From assembly GCA_944392975.1 (NCBI GenBank), contig CALXYN010000013.1, positions 1 through 45,351 on the forward strand: a stretch of 45,351 bases of DNA, written 5' to 3'. Of this stretch, positions 36,163 to 44,197 are shown in pieces. This DNA is from an uncultured Spirochaetaceae bacterium. Its GTDB lineage: Bacteria > Spirochaetota > Spirochaetia > Sphaerochaetales > Sphaerochaetaceae. The number at the start of each line of letters is the position of its first letter. Position 1 is the first letter of the stretch. Under the pieces are notes generated by a model, which was not told the origin of the DNA, did not search any database, and saw nothing but the letters and a program-made list of their open reading frames with translations. The position numbers and the translations under genes were made by a program.

Positions 36163-36932
36163 ACAGTGAAAATAGCATCGTAAACTCCATGCAGGAGAAG
36201 CGCGATGAGATCAAAGCCCTGCTTACACGTCTCAGGCTGCCATCATTCAAGGAAACATTCATCGCTCAGACAGAGGATCCAAACTCACCACTTGAGCCTT
36301 TCGAGGACAGACTCCTTAATTGCCTCAGAAATGAAGTTGATGTCAGACAGTCAAAGAAGATCTCAAGATCAATCGCAGCGGCCCATCTCAGGTTTCCGGG
36401 AGCGTCAATCGATCAGAAAATCTATGATCCCGAGCGACTGCTCAACACAGCGCTGATCGAAAAGCTTGCCCAGGCTGAATGGCTGAACGGGGAGTACTCC
36501 CTGATCATTACCGGCAAGACAGGATGCGGGAAGTCTTATCTTGCGTGTGCCCTTGCCGTCTCGGCCATCAGGAAAGGCTACTCTGCCTACTACACAAGAT
36601 GCAACGATTTTCAGCGGGAGTGTGATCGCATCATCGGTACAGAAGAAGCCTCGACGCTTTTCCGCACAATGACGAAATGCGATCTTCTTGTTCTTGATGA
36701 TTTCGGCTTGATGAGACTTTGTATGGATGCATGCAAGACGCTTCTGGACATCATCGACTGCAGGTATGAGCACAAGGCTACAATTATCACTTCACAGTTC
36801 CCTGTCTCAGCATGGTCGGAACTGTTTCCTGATCAGACTCTGGCTAATGCCTGTCTGGACAGGCTGTCAAGGAAGTCCTACAGAATTCCCATGGATGGGC
36901 CTTCTTTAAGACCTAACGACATTATTCAGTAG
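36159..36932 (+). CDS. istB: IS21-family helper ATPase IstB
   Basis: The 257-residue AAA+ ATPase, related to DnaC, selects the target and activates IstA. Walker A is ITGKTGCGKSYLACAL (residues about 117-132), Walker B is LLVLDDFGLM, with a sensor-type segment ATIITSQFPVSAW. The ATGA overlap with istA indicates coupled translation. The product ends about 70 bases inside the right end of the element. Confidence 0.93.
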   Translation: MNSENSIVNSMQEKRDEIKALLTRLRLPSFKETFIAQTEDPNSPLEPFEDRLLNCLRNEVDVRQSKKISRSIAAAHLRFPGASIDQKIYDPERLLNTALIEKLAQAEWLNGEYSLIITGKTGCGKSYLACALAVSAIRKGYSAYYTRCNDFQRECDRIIGTEEASTLFRTMTKCDLLVLDDFGLMRLCMDACKTLLDIIDCRYEHKATIITSQFPVSAWSELFPDQTLANACLDRLSRKSYRIPMDGPSLRPNDIIQ

Positions 36933-37002
36933 CCACTCCGTTTTAAGCGGCCAGCTCACTCCGTTCGGGCGAATTGGCCGCTCCATTTTTCCGAACATAG
37001 CA

Positions 37003-37761
37003 CTCCTGCATATCAGCAGATAGATTCTCATCTATTATCGTGTCTATCTCATCAATCCGCTTGTTGAGATAGGCAATGTGTTCAAGACAGATGCTTATCA
37101 TCTTCCGCTGGACAGGGGTAAGGACTCCATTCAGATCATCTGCAAGCTCCTCAGGCTCAGCCTTGAGCCGCGATGAGATAAGGCCGTCATTGATCATTCC
37201 CCTTATGTCATCCGCTGTTATTGCTTCTCCGTTTATGAGGCAGGAAAGAAGATGCTGGCCGGACTTGCCGATGATTGATGATATGGTTCCCGAGATCTTT
37301 ATGTTCCCGCCTTCGAGCATCTTCTGTATCCTGTTCTGCTCGCTCGTGGCATCCACTGTAAGGCTCTTGCGGTATGTAAGAAGCTCTCTCAGCTCCCTCT
37401 GGGGCTTTGGGGGAATGTAGCTGGCTCTCAGAAGCCCATGCCTCAGAAGTTCCGCTATCCATTCGGCATCAAGGGTGTCTGTCTTCCTCCCGGGCAGCGC
37501 CTTGATGTGCTGCGCATTCACGACCATGGCCTTCACATCCTGCGCTTCGAGGATATTGTAAAGAGGTTTCCAGTATGATGCAGTGCTTTCCATTGCCACC
37601 ATCTCACACTTGTTTTCCTTAAGCCATGATGAAAGTTCTATCAGTTCTCTTGTCGAAGCACCGAATTCCCTTATCTCCTTCTTACGTCCGCGCATCAAGC
37701 AGCAGACAAGGATCTTCTTGTGCACATCCACGCCACAGCATACGCCATACATCACTTCCAT
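37003..37761 (-). pseudogene. IS110-family transposase, N-terminal half
   Basis: This piece carries the DEDD RuvC-like domain of IS110 recombinases: CCGVDVHKKILVCC (first Asp), MVAMESTASYWKPLY (Glu) and KALPGRKTDTLDAEWIAELL (Asp, Asp), then a coiled-coil region ending NLSADMQE at the IS21 target site. The ATG at 37761 lies five bases after GGAGG. 253 codons are followed exactly by the insertion; the remaining 162 codons are at 33859-34347. The C-terminal serine domain is separated by IS21, so the gene is inactive. Confidence 0.88.
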
Positions 37762-37769
37762 CACGGCCT

Positions 37770-37927
37770 CCTTGATAGAATCTACGGCAGACCTTCCTTT
37801 GCTTGCTCAATTTTTTATTCGTCCTCTTTCCCGAAGGATTGTGACAATGCGTGGTCCGGAAGGAAGGCTGATGTCAGTTTTTTTTACGGACTCATACCGT
37901 TCCAAAAAACGCACGACCTTGTGCCGC
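37770..37927 (-). ncRNA. Candidate bridge RNA of the IS110 element
   Basis: IS110-family recombinases use a structured RNA from a non-coding end that specifies target and donor. Upstream of this transposase, on its strand, a consensus TATAAT (37934-37939) is followed by about 160 bases with several self-complementary segments: GCAC...GTGC near the start, ACGG-TATGAGT-CCGT, and CCTTCCTT pairing at distance with AAGGAAGG just before the gene. The -35 is weak here, as expected if it is completed only in the circular junction. This is inference from position and hairpins; no folding was done. Confidence 0.4.
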
Positions 37928-37933
37928 TATTCA

Positions 37934-37939
37934 ATTATA
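37934..37939 (-). promoter_or_regulatory. Consensus -10 box upstream of the IS110 transposase
   Basis: TATAAT on the minus strand, about 170 bases upstream of the transposase start. No good -35 is present at 17 bp. A palindrome CCTCA-TGG-TGAGG lies at 37968-37980. Confidence 0.45.
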
Positions 37940-38221
37940 ACTGATAAACTCAGGTCCAAGTCTCATTCCTCATGGTGAGGCCGGGGATTCATATATGTTT
38001 TTTTTTGTTTTAAGCAGATAGTAAAACGACAGAGGCTGCTGTTATAAAGCTTGCTGATTCTGATTATTACGGGAATTGAATATTTTACTGAGTATAAGAA
38101 ATCGTATATAGAATCTAGGGAATAATGGGGAATATAGGGTTATAAGTTCCAGAGAAAAAGTTATAATTCCTTATAGGAATGAATATTAGTGAACCTTAAG
38201 TATTTTTAGTTTAAAGCGCAG

Positions 38222-38258
38222 TGGGGTTTTTTATTTCCTTTGCAATTGAGAATACAGG
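38222..38258. repeat. Direct repeat, candidate attR
   Basis: The second copy of the 37/38-bp repeat at the right border of the accessory island. It differs from the left copy only by one T in a T-run. The small-RNA body found beside the left copy is absent here. The 230 bases to its left (37990-38220) are AT-rich with a small ATTCC-TTATA-GGAAT palindrome at 38166-38180 and no gene. Confidence 0.75.
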
Positions 38259-38402
38259 TGATAATCCAAACTCATTTCTGAAAGATTTTCAGAGCCTTGT
38301 TTTGTCCGGAGAATGTGTCCATAGTAAAGAAAGATACGGAGATTATGTATTTGATGTATAAATCTCCGTAAATGTGCTATTATCATGATGTGGTCAACGA
38401 CC

Positions 38403-38755
38403 TCAGAACAAGCCTGAAGGCTTGGACGTGAGCGGTTTGCCCACAGGCTCCGTTGCCGGTTTTCCTGTGGCACTCCATCCATACGGCTGATTGACTGCAG
38501 CCTGCCCGGATTGCTGGACCCGGGTGATGTGGTTGTCGTGGATGTTGATATCGGCATTCTCATCTGTATACATCGCATTGCTACAATGCCTGCATACGTA
38601 TCTGTTCCTCTTCCTTGAAGCCTTGTCTATCGTTTTACATACACAGCACTTCTGCCGTTCCTCTGGTACTTGTAGATGAGCTTTTCTTCAAGATCAGAGT
38701 ATGACCAGTTTGAAAGTCACTTTCTCATGGTCCTGTTGCTCTCCCCTTTGGACCG
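38403..38755 (-). pseudogene. TnpB/OrfB relic, C-terminal part with frameshift
   Basis: On the minus strand one frame reads LSNWSYSDLEEKLIYKYQRN, as in the TnpB segment before the zinc finger, then stops. A second frame continues with QKCCVCKTIDKASRKRNRYV, CRHCSNAMY and TDENADINIHDN, the four-cysteine zinc finger and RuvC-III Asp motif of TnpB, ending SKPSGLF. A frameshift near 38655 and stops upstream show that it is dead. It is not similar in detail to the intact TnpB at 12949. A different-frame 115-codon ORF over the same region is a shadow. Confidence 0.75.
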
Positions 38756-38874
38756 CTGCCTTTGCTCACTGCAGATGTCACTACTTATTGTTGTATTGAG
38801 TCTTTAAAATTAAGTTTATTTTTTAGAACCGAAATGTATTTATCTCATATTTATTTTTAATTAGACTTCCCGAT

Positions 38875-41214
38875 ATGAGAGTCTGTTTGCTGTTTCTGTC
38901 TGTTTTTCTTTCCCTTTTTATGAGCTGTTCTTTTTCTCCAGTTGAAAGCGTGGAAGAAGATTCAGGGATTATAAATGTAGAATCCTTTCTCCAGGATGTT
39001 TTTTCAAGCGATGATGTAGATGGTCTATCTGTTGACTGGAGAGAGGCAAAGAGTGGATTGACCAGGAGGACTATCTCTTCCAATCTTGTGGCAGAGGTCA
39101 TTTTTGACGGCTATCATGGTAGTTCCTTGTCTGATGGAATATCCAAAATTGAATCAGGAACGATAGAAATTGACTTCACCGTTAATGGTACCGCAGATCT
39201 TGATACAGCTACATTTGATGACTTTTCAATCTCGACAATCGAGGATCTTAAAGTAGTCCATGAGACGGGAAACAGAATTGAAAATGCTGTTTTCACTGGC
39301 AGGGGAAATGCTGCCGGAACAGAGATTTCTGTATCTTATTCCAATGGCATAGAAGTCACGGTCTCTGGAGATATTCATATAGATGTAGATGTGAATATAA
39401 CAATCAATACAGGCACAGGAGAATCAGAATCTGGAACAAAACTATTAGCATCAGATGTGGAGCCAATTGATGGACTGGAGATAGAATCTGGAAGTATTTT
39501 TACTCCGTCGGATTATATTATCACTCTATATTTCAGTGATGGTTCATCGAAAGAATTAATTGGAAGCGATGATGTTCTGATTCCTTACAGCCCTGTTATT
39601 GATAAAGAGAATTTCAAGGTTCTGGTTTCCTATGAAAATCAAACTGTTGTTTCTGAAATAGAATATGACTTTCCTGTAATATTACCAAAAGCTCCGGTAA
39701 GCGGAACGATAAGGCAGACTGCGGATTTTCTTACTGGACAGTTCGATCTATCAGAATTTGAAGTGAAAATCACTTATAATGATGGCTCTGTCTTGGTTCA
39801 GAACCTCTCTTCATTGGGAATTACAGTCTCTGCTTCAGATGATTTCTCCCGCATTTCTGCCACTGTTGGTGTAAATGAAAAAGGAGAATTGATTGAAGCT
39901 AAAACTTCAGTTGTGTATTACAACATCAGTCATCTTGCAGTCTCTGGCCCTGCAGTGTTTGAAGTTGATGATCCTGCTTCTTTCGATATCCCGGAATCAG
40001 CTGTATCGGTTACAGCATACTATTACGATTCCACCGACGCATTGTGTTCAATGTCGTTGAAAACAGACGAATACCGCATTGAAGATATTGAATTAGCAGG
40101 GGAGAGCTCGAAAGCTACAGTCGTCGCTTTAGTAGGTGGAAGTGGTGTTTCTGCAGATTTTACATTCAATGCAAGGCCGTCAAAATATATTGTTGGTGGA
40201 TTTATCATTCAAACTGGTGATTTCCTTGTCGGGCAGACCTTTGATTCAAGTAAATTCACTGTGAATCTTGTATATAATGATGGCCAGGTTGTTTCAGATA
40301 ATGGGACAATCGAGGTGAGCCTTGATGAAGGCAATACTGTAAGAGCTGGATCTACTGTTTCCGCTTTTATCGGCAAGACACCAAATGGATCAGATATAAT
40401 CAGCCGAGTTGCGATAGTAGTGTATGATATTGCCAGAATCACATGCTCTGCTCCTTCCTCGTTTATAGTCGATGATCCTGCTTCTTTCGATATCCCGGAA
40501 TCAGCTGTAACGGTCACAGCATACTATTACAATTCCGACTGGACATTGTGCTCAATGTCGTTGAAAACAGACGAATACCGCATTGAGGATATTGAATTAG
40601 CAGGGGAGAGCTCGAAAGCTACAGTCGTCGCTTTAGTAGGTGGGAGTGGTGTTTATGCAGATTTTACATTCAATGCAAGACCGTCAAAATATATTGTTGG
40701 TGGATTAATCATTCAGACTGGTGATTTCCTTGTCGGCCAGACTTTCGATCCGTCGAAATTCGAAGTATTAATTACATATGATGATGGAAGTGCTCGCACG
40801 ATCAGTGGAGATGGGATTGTAGTGCTTGATGAAGGGAGTGTTGTGAAAAATGGATCAAAAGTCATAGCTGAAATCGGCCAGGATTTCATGGGTAATGATA
40901 TTAATGTACAAGCTGCTATGATGGCATTTGATATCATAGCAATTGATGTGACCGGTCCATCATCTTATCCAAAGGGTGCAGATATTCCTGAAGCTGATCT
41001 CACAGTAACAGCACACTATATTGGCAACGAGTCAGAAGAAAAGCTGATGCTGCTTGATCCCTCTGAATTCTTGATCGTTCCAGATTCTACGATTTATGAG
41101 AATGGAGAAGGTGCAAGCTCTTCGGAGCCAGAAGTTGCCGCAATGATAACTGTAAGGTCTACTCTTGAGAACAATGTCATTGAAAGTCAGTTCTCATATA
41201 TTGAGACATATTAA
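38875..41214 (+). CDS. Large lipoprotein with repeated Ig-like domains
   Basis: The 779-residue protein has a lipoprotein signal ending FMSC (Cys18). The remainder is beta-rich and contains four copies of a unit of the form G-x-I-x-Q-T-x-DFLxGQxFDxSxFxV-x-x-xYNDG (near residues 200, 278, 443 and 611), alternating with segments like DDPASFDIPESAVTVTAYYY. Two successive blocks of 98 residues are nearly identical (at 39964-40257 and 40468-40761 in DNA). This resembles bacterial Ig-like or adhesin stalk domains; a surface role is inferred. There is no strong ribosome binding site. It lies alone, outside the att-bounded island. Confidence 0.8.
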   Translation: MRVCLLFLSVFLSLFMSCSFSPVESVEEDSGIINVESFLQDVFSSDDVDGLSVDWREAKSGLTRRTISSNLVAEVIFDGYHGSSLSDGISKIESGTIEIDFTVNGTADLDTATFDDFSISTIEDLKVVHETGNRIENAVFTGRGNAAGTEISVSYSNGIEVTVSGDIHIDVDVNITINTGTGESESGTKLLASDVEPIDGLEIESGSIFTPSDYIITLYFSDGSSKELIGSDDVLIPYSPVIDKENFKVLVSYENQTVVSEIEYDFPVILPKAPVSGTIRQTADFLTGQFDLSEFEVKITYNDGSVLVQNLSSLGITVSASDDFSRISATVGVNEKGELIEAKTSVVYYNISHLAVSGPAVFEVDDPASFDIPESAVSVTAYYYDSTDALCSMSLKTDEYRIEDIELAGESSKATVVALVGGSGVSADFTFNARPSKYIVGGFIIQTGDFLVGQTFDSSKFTVNLVYNDGQVVSDNGTIEVSLDEGNTVRAGSTVSAFIGKTPNGSDIISRVAIVVYDIARITCSAPSSFIVDDPASFDIPESAVTVTAYYYNSDWTLCSMSLKTDEYRIEDIELAGESSKATVVALVGGSGVYADFTFNARPSKYIVGGLIIQTGDFLVGQTFDPSKFEVLITYDDGSARTISGDGIVVLDEGSVVKNGSKVIAEIGQDFMGNDINVQAAMMAFDIIAIDVTGPSSYPKGADIPEADLTVTAHYIGNESEEKLMLLDPSEFLIVPDSTIYENGEGASSSEPEVAAMITVRSTLENNVIESQFSYIETY
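39964..40257 (+). repeat. Intragenic 294-bp direct repeat, copy 1
   Basis: This segment is about 90% identical by eye to 40468-40761, offset by exactly 504 bp (168 codons), so the reading frame is kept. The longest exact runs are in the part encoding SLKTDEYRIEDIELAGESSK. Confidence 0.85.
40468..40761 (+). repeat. Intragenic 294-bp direct repeat, copy 2
   Basis: Second copy of the in-frame duplication in the lipoprotein gene. Differences are scattered substitutions without indels. Confidence 0.85.
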
Positions 41215-41349
41215 AATCTGAATATTGGGGTAATGCCGTATCCCATTTTGTCTTTTGGTAGTATTCCAAAATACTTTTGATTTTCGGAGTATGTTATGAC
41301 TGTGGGATACCTTGGAAATAAGAATTGATGGAAGATGGAGAGAACCTTT

Positions 41350-42966
41350 TCAGTTATTCTCTGCCTTCCATTCCACTATTCTTCTTGTCTCTGAAGAAAA
41401 GCTGATGCCTATCTTGTGTATTTTCATTCTAGGCTTCATGAGATAGGCGTATTTTTCTGCATATCCTTTATTCTCAATTTGCTTCAGAGCTTCATCCGCG
41501 CTCTTGTCAATTTTCAGTTCAAAGATCCAGATATGTTCATCCGTGATGATGACTTCATCTGCTCTTCCTCTTGGCCCTCTGTCTTCGCTCACTGCATATG
41601 TTCCAGCCATCACGAATATTGCATGGAATATTCCATGATAAAATCTTTCCTTCTCTTTCTGATTTGTCATCTCATATGAAAACGCATCGAAGTAATCAGT
41701 AAGTTTTTCTTTTACAGTTTCTTCATTTCCTTCTCTGGCTGCGCTTCTAAACTGCATAATCCAGAAATCAACCTGACTCAGTCCTGTTTCCATATATCTG
41801 GAAACCAGATTCTTCGTGAAAGATCCTGCAACTTCACGATTGGGGAAATCAAGGAAGAGAATCGAATCGGTGTAATTTTTTATTGTCAGATAACCCGCAT
41901 AGTATAATAGTACAAGTGCCTCATCTTGCTTAAGATTGTTCTGTATTGATGAAACATCAAATGCATAGAAAGAGGATAAGCTCACGTAACAGTCTGCACT
42001 GAGAAGTCCAGTAAGGTCTTTTTGCAATGCAAGATTAACTGCCATTGTTGAGGCTCCTGTTTTATCCCAATAATTCTCAAAGCGACAGCCACTGTTGAAG
42101 AACATGCCGATGGATACAGGATTGTATACAGTCTTTTCAGACCAAGGGGAAAATCTGTAACCATCATAATAATTTCTGATTCTCCCTATGAACGCGTCCT
42201 TTGTTTCTTCTTTGTGCTTGCTCAGATATTCGTCTATTCCATCTCTGAAGTACTCTGAAAGTTCTTCTTCTGTATATCCAAAAGCATCTGCAGTTTTCGG
42301 TTCCATAGAAATGTCTATGATGTTGTTCATAGCAGAGAAGATTGATAGATTCGAGAATCTTGTTACTCCAGTGATGAACAGGAATTTAATCTTATCGCTA
42401 TGCTTCTTCATCGTTGCATAGAATGGATTCAGACTTGCTCTGATTTCTTCTGCAGTATCGTTATTCCTGAGTACAGAGGTAAGAGGAGAGTCATATTCAT
42501 CGACTATGATTGCGATCTTTCCTTTCTTTTCAGCGAGGGTGAGTATCAGATTCTCAAGCATTTCAGCAGGATCAGAATCTTTGAGTGATATCCCATTTCT
42601 CCTGCTTTCTTCTCTTATTATTGACCGGAATCTATAAATGAAGACTTCATAGGAAGAAACATCCATTCCACTGAAATCGAAATGGAGGACAGGATAACTT
42701 CTGAAATCATAATCAGTGTTTTCCGCAATATAGAGACCATTAAAGAGCTCTTTCTCTCCTTCAAACAAAGAATGAAGCATCGAGCAGAAAAGAGATTTCC
42801 CATATCTTCTGGGGCGGGCAATGAAAAAGAAATTATCTGCTCTATTTACAAGGTTGTATGCAAACCTTGTCTTATCGACATAGAACAAGTTTCTGGTTAT
42901 AAATTCCCTGAAAGAGAAAATGCTCGTCGAGATAGGTTTCACGAATTCATTATAGCAGTTACTCAT
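41350..42966 (-). CDS. AAA-ATPase-like protein with C-terminal PD-(D/E)XK nuclease domain
   Basis: The 538-residue protein belongs to a family expanded in spirochaetes, Bacteroidetes and clostridia (AAA-ATPase_like plus PDDEXK_9). The N-terminal ATPase part has FIARPRRYGKSLF (Walker A-like, Lys57) and IAIIVDEYDSPL (Walker B); the C-terminal part has RGRADEVIITDEHIWIFELK with the Asp and Glu-x-Lys of the nuclease fold. The biological role is not established; mobile-element or defence-related roles have been suggested for relatives. It stands alone between two plus-strand genes; 134 bases to its left contain only a weak long-range repeat of GTATCCCA. Confidence 0.85.
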   Translation of the reverse strand: MSNCYNEFVKPISTSIFSFREFITRNLFYVDKTRFAYNLVNRADNFFFIARPRRYGKSLFCSMLHSLFEGEKELFNGLYIAENTDYDFRSYPVLHFDFSGMDVSSYEVFIYRFRSIIREESRRNGISLKDSDPAEMLENLILTLAEKKGKIAIIVDEYDSPLTSVLRNNDTAEEIRASLNPFYATMKKHSDKIKFLFITGVTRFSNLSIFSAMNNIIDISMEPKTADAFGYTEEELSEYFRDGIDEYLSKHKEETKDAFIGRIRNYYDGYRFSPWSEKTVYNPVSIGMFFNSGCRFENYWDKTGASTMAVNLALQKDLTGLLSADCYVSLSSFYAFDVSSIQNNLKQDEALVLLYYAGYLTIKNYTDSILFLDFPNREVAGSFTKNLVSRYMETGLSQVDFWIMQFRSAAREGNEETVKEKLTDYFDAFSYEMTNQKEKERFYHGIFHAIFVMAGTYAVSEDRGPRGRADEVIITDEHIWIFELKIDKSADEALKQIENKGYAEKYAYLMKPRMKIHKIGISFSSETRRIVEWKAENN

Positions 42967-43161
42967 ATTCTTGATACGCTATAAATACGAAGAACGGTCA
43001 AAAAGTACCATCTTAATTAGAATATGTGTTTTGTAATTCCTAAATGATAACTCCTTGAATCCAATTGTATTTTGATGTAAATCCCAACAAATTTTAGTGA
43101 TTGTATTTTCTTTTGAGTGAAAAATGTCCGTTGAACTTACAATTAGAGTGGATTTTATACA

Positions 43162-43239
43162 AGTTAATATTTCATGAAATTTTTGTTGACAGCTTGCAAA
43201 GTGTCGGTTTTACTGTGGTTAGTTAATATTTCATGAAAT
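43162..43239 (+). promoter_or_regulatory. Promoter flanked by two identical palindromic operators
   Basis: AGTTAATATTTCATGAAAT occurs at 43162-43180 and again at 43221-43239, each containing the perfect palindrome ATTTCATGAAAT. Between them lies TTGACA (43185-43190) with a weak TTTACT at 17 bp. Centre-to-centre spacing is 59 bp. The ribosome site AAGGAGG (43249-43255) follows. The rest of the gap (42967-43161) is AT-rich without a visible gene. The arrangement suggests repression by a dimer pair. Confidence 0.7.
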
Positions 43240-43261
43240 ATAAAATATAAGGAGGAAATCG

Positions 43262-44185
43262 ATGAAGTACCTTAGCTCTGGGTATGGCAAGAGATTCATT
43301 GGCAAGAAAGAATGGCAGCTATGGGTTTTCATTATTCCTGCGATTATATATTTCCTGATATTTAACTATGGCCCTATGTATGGAATTCTGATTGCCTTCA
43401 AGAATTATTCAATAACGCGAGGAATCATGGATTCTCCATGGGTTGGCCTCCAGTATTTTGAAAGATTTGTCAAATCACCAATGTTCTGGAAACTGATTAG
43501 AAATACACTGGTCCTTAGTTTCTACCAGCTTATCGTAACATTTCCATTTCCTGTGATGCTTGCACTGTTTTTGAATCATATGAGGAATCAGAGTGCTGTC
43601 AAAGCTGTTCAGACAATAACATATGCTCCTCATTTTATTTCATTAGTTGTAATGACAGGTATGTTATTTCTGTTTCTTTCTCCTTCAACCGGTATCATTA
43701 ATGTGATTCTGAATAAATTTGGGTTTGACAGCATTTATTTCATGGGAGAAGCTTCTTGGTATCGCCATATATTTGTATTTACGCATGTGTGGCAGCATAC
43801 AGGGTATAATGCGATTATTTTCCTTGCAGCACTAACAGCTGTGGATCCTTCTCACTATGAAGCCGCAACACTGGATGGTGCAACTGTCTGGCAGAAGATA
43901 CGGTATATAGATCTTCCTGCAATTAATCCGACACTTGTAACGATGCTTTTATTACAGGTCGGAAAGATGATGAATGTCGATACACAGAAAGCCCTGCTTA
44001 TGCAAACACCAACCAATCTTGAGGTCTCAGAAATCATTGGTACTTATGTTTATAAGATAGGATTGATAAATGCTCAATTTAGTTATTCAACAGCAATTAA
44101 TCTTTTCCAGACCGTAATCAATCTGATCATCCTCTTAATTGTAAATCGTGTCAGCAGGAGACTCACCGGAGAGAGTCTCTGGTAA
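43262..44185 (+). CDS. CUT1-type sugar ABC transporter permease, LplB family
   Basis: The 307-residue inner-membrane protein has six predicted membrane helices and starts with WQLWVFIIPAIIYFLIFNYG and PMYGILIAFKNYS, the hallmark of LplB-type permeases for oligosaccharides. The EAA loop is HYEAATLDGATVWQKIRYID, which contacts the ATPase. The gene for the ATPase is not in the operon, as is usual for this class that shares a common MsmK-like ATPase. It is first in the operon, behind the double operator, 12 bases before the second permease. Confidence 0.9.
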   Translation: MKYLSSGYGKRFIGKKEWQLWVFIIPAIIYFLIFNYGPMYGILIAFKNYSITRGIMDSPWVGLQYFERFVKSPMFWKLIRNTLVLSFYQLIVTFPFPVMLALFLNHMRNQSAVKAVQTITYAPHFISLVVMTGMLFLFLSPSTGIINVILNKFGFDSIYFMGEASWYRHIFVFTHVWQHTGYNAIIFLAALTAVDPSHYEAATLDGATVWQKIRYIDLPAINPTLVTMLLLQVGKMMNVDTQKALLMQTPTNLEVSEIIGTYVYKIGLINAQFSYSTAINLFQTVINLIILLIVNRVSRRLTGESLW

Positions 44186-44197
44186 AGGAGGAATATC

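Larger units (their letters stand above)
34356..37002 (+). mobile_element. Complete IS21-family insertion sequence
   Basis: The 2,647-bp element carries istA and istB. Its ends are imperfect inverted repeats (left TGCAATGTACGG...AATGGAGTG, right on the minus strand TGCTATGTTCGG...AATGGAGCG). It is flanked by the 8-bp direct repeat CTCCTGCA at 34348-34355 and 37003-37010. Both genes are open, so it may be active. Confidence 0.9.
33780..37985 (-). mobile_element. IS110-family element interrupted by IS21 (limits approximate)
   Basis: The two halves of one IS110-type transposase lie on either side of an IS21-family element. Joining them across a single copy of the 8-bp target sequence gives one frame of 415 codons. 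IS110 elements have no reliable terminal repeats, so the outer ends are estimated from the non-coding flanks: a structured upstream segment reaching to about 37985 and a downstream AGCAGG...CCTGCT hairpin near 33820-33850. Confidence 0.7.
31791..38258. mobile_element. Degraded integrative element bounded by a 37/38-bp direct repeat
   Basis: The two repeats enclose about 6.4 kb that is more AT-rich outside its IS genes than the flanks and contains only accessory genes: a tyrosine-integrase fragment next to the left repeat, a lipoprotein, an XRE regulator and nested IS elements. An integrase beside one repeat, and a repeat that overlaps the 3' end of an RNA gene, is the classic layout of a site-specifically integrated island. 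The integrase has lost its catalytic domain, so the element is probably immobile. The direct repeat is seen; the excision history is inferred. Confidence 0.65.

Noticed and set aside
38231-38578. 115-codon minus-strand ORF
   Set aside because: It is in a different frame from the recognisable TnpB zinc finger and reads as serine/threonine-rich shadow sequence.
41238-41310. GTATCCCA...TGGGATAC inverted repeat after the large lipoprotein gene
   Set aside because: Arms of 8 bp separated by 57 bases without a T-tract; not convincing as a terminator or operator.
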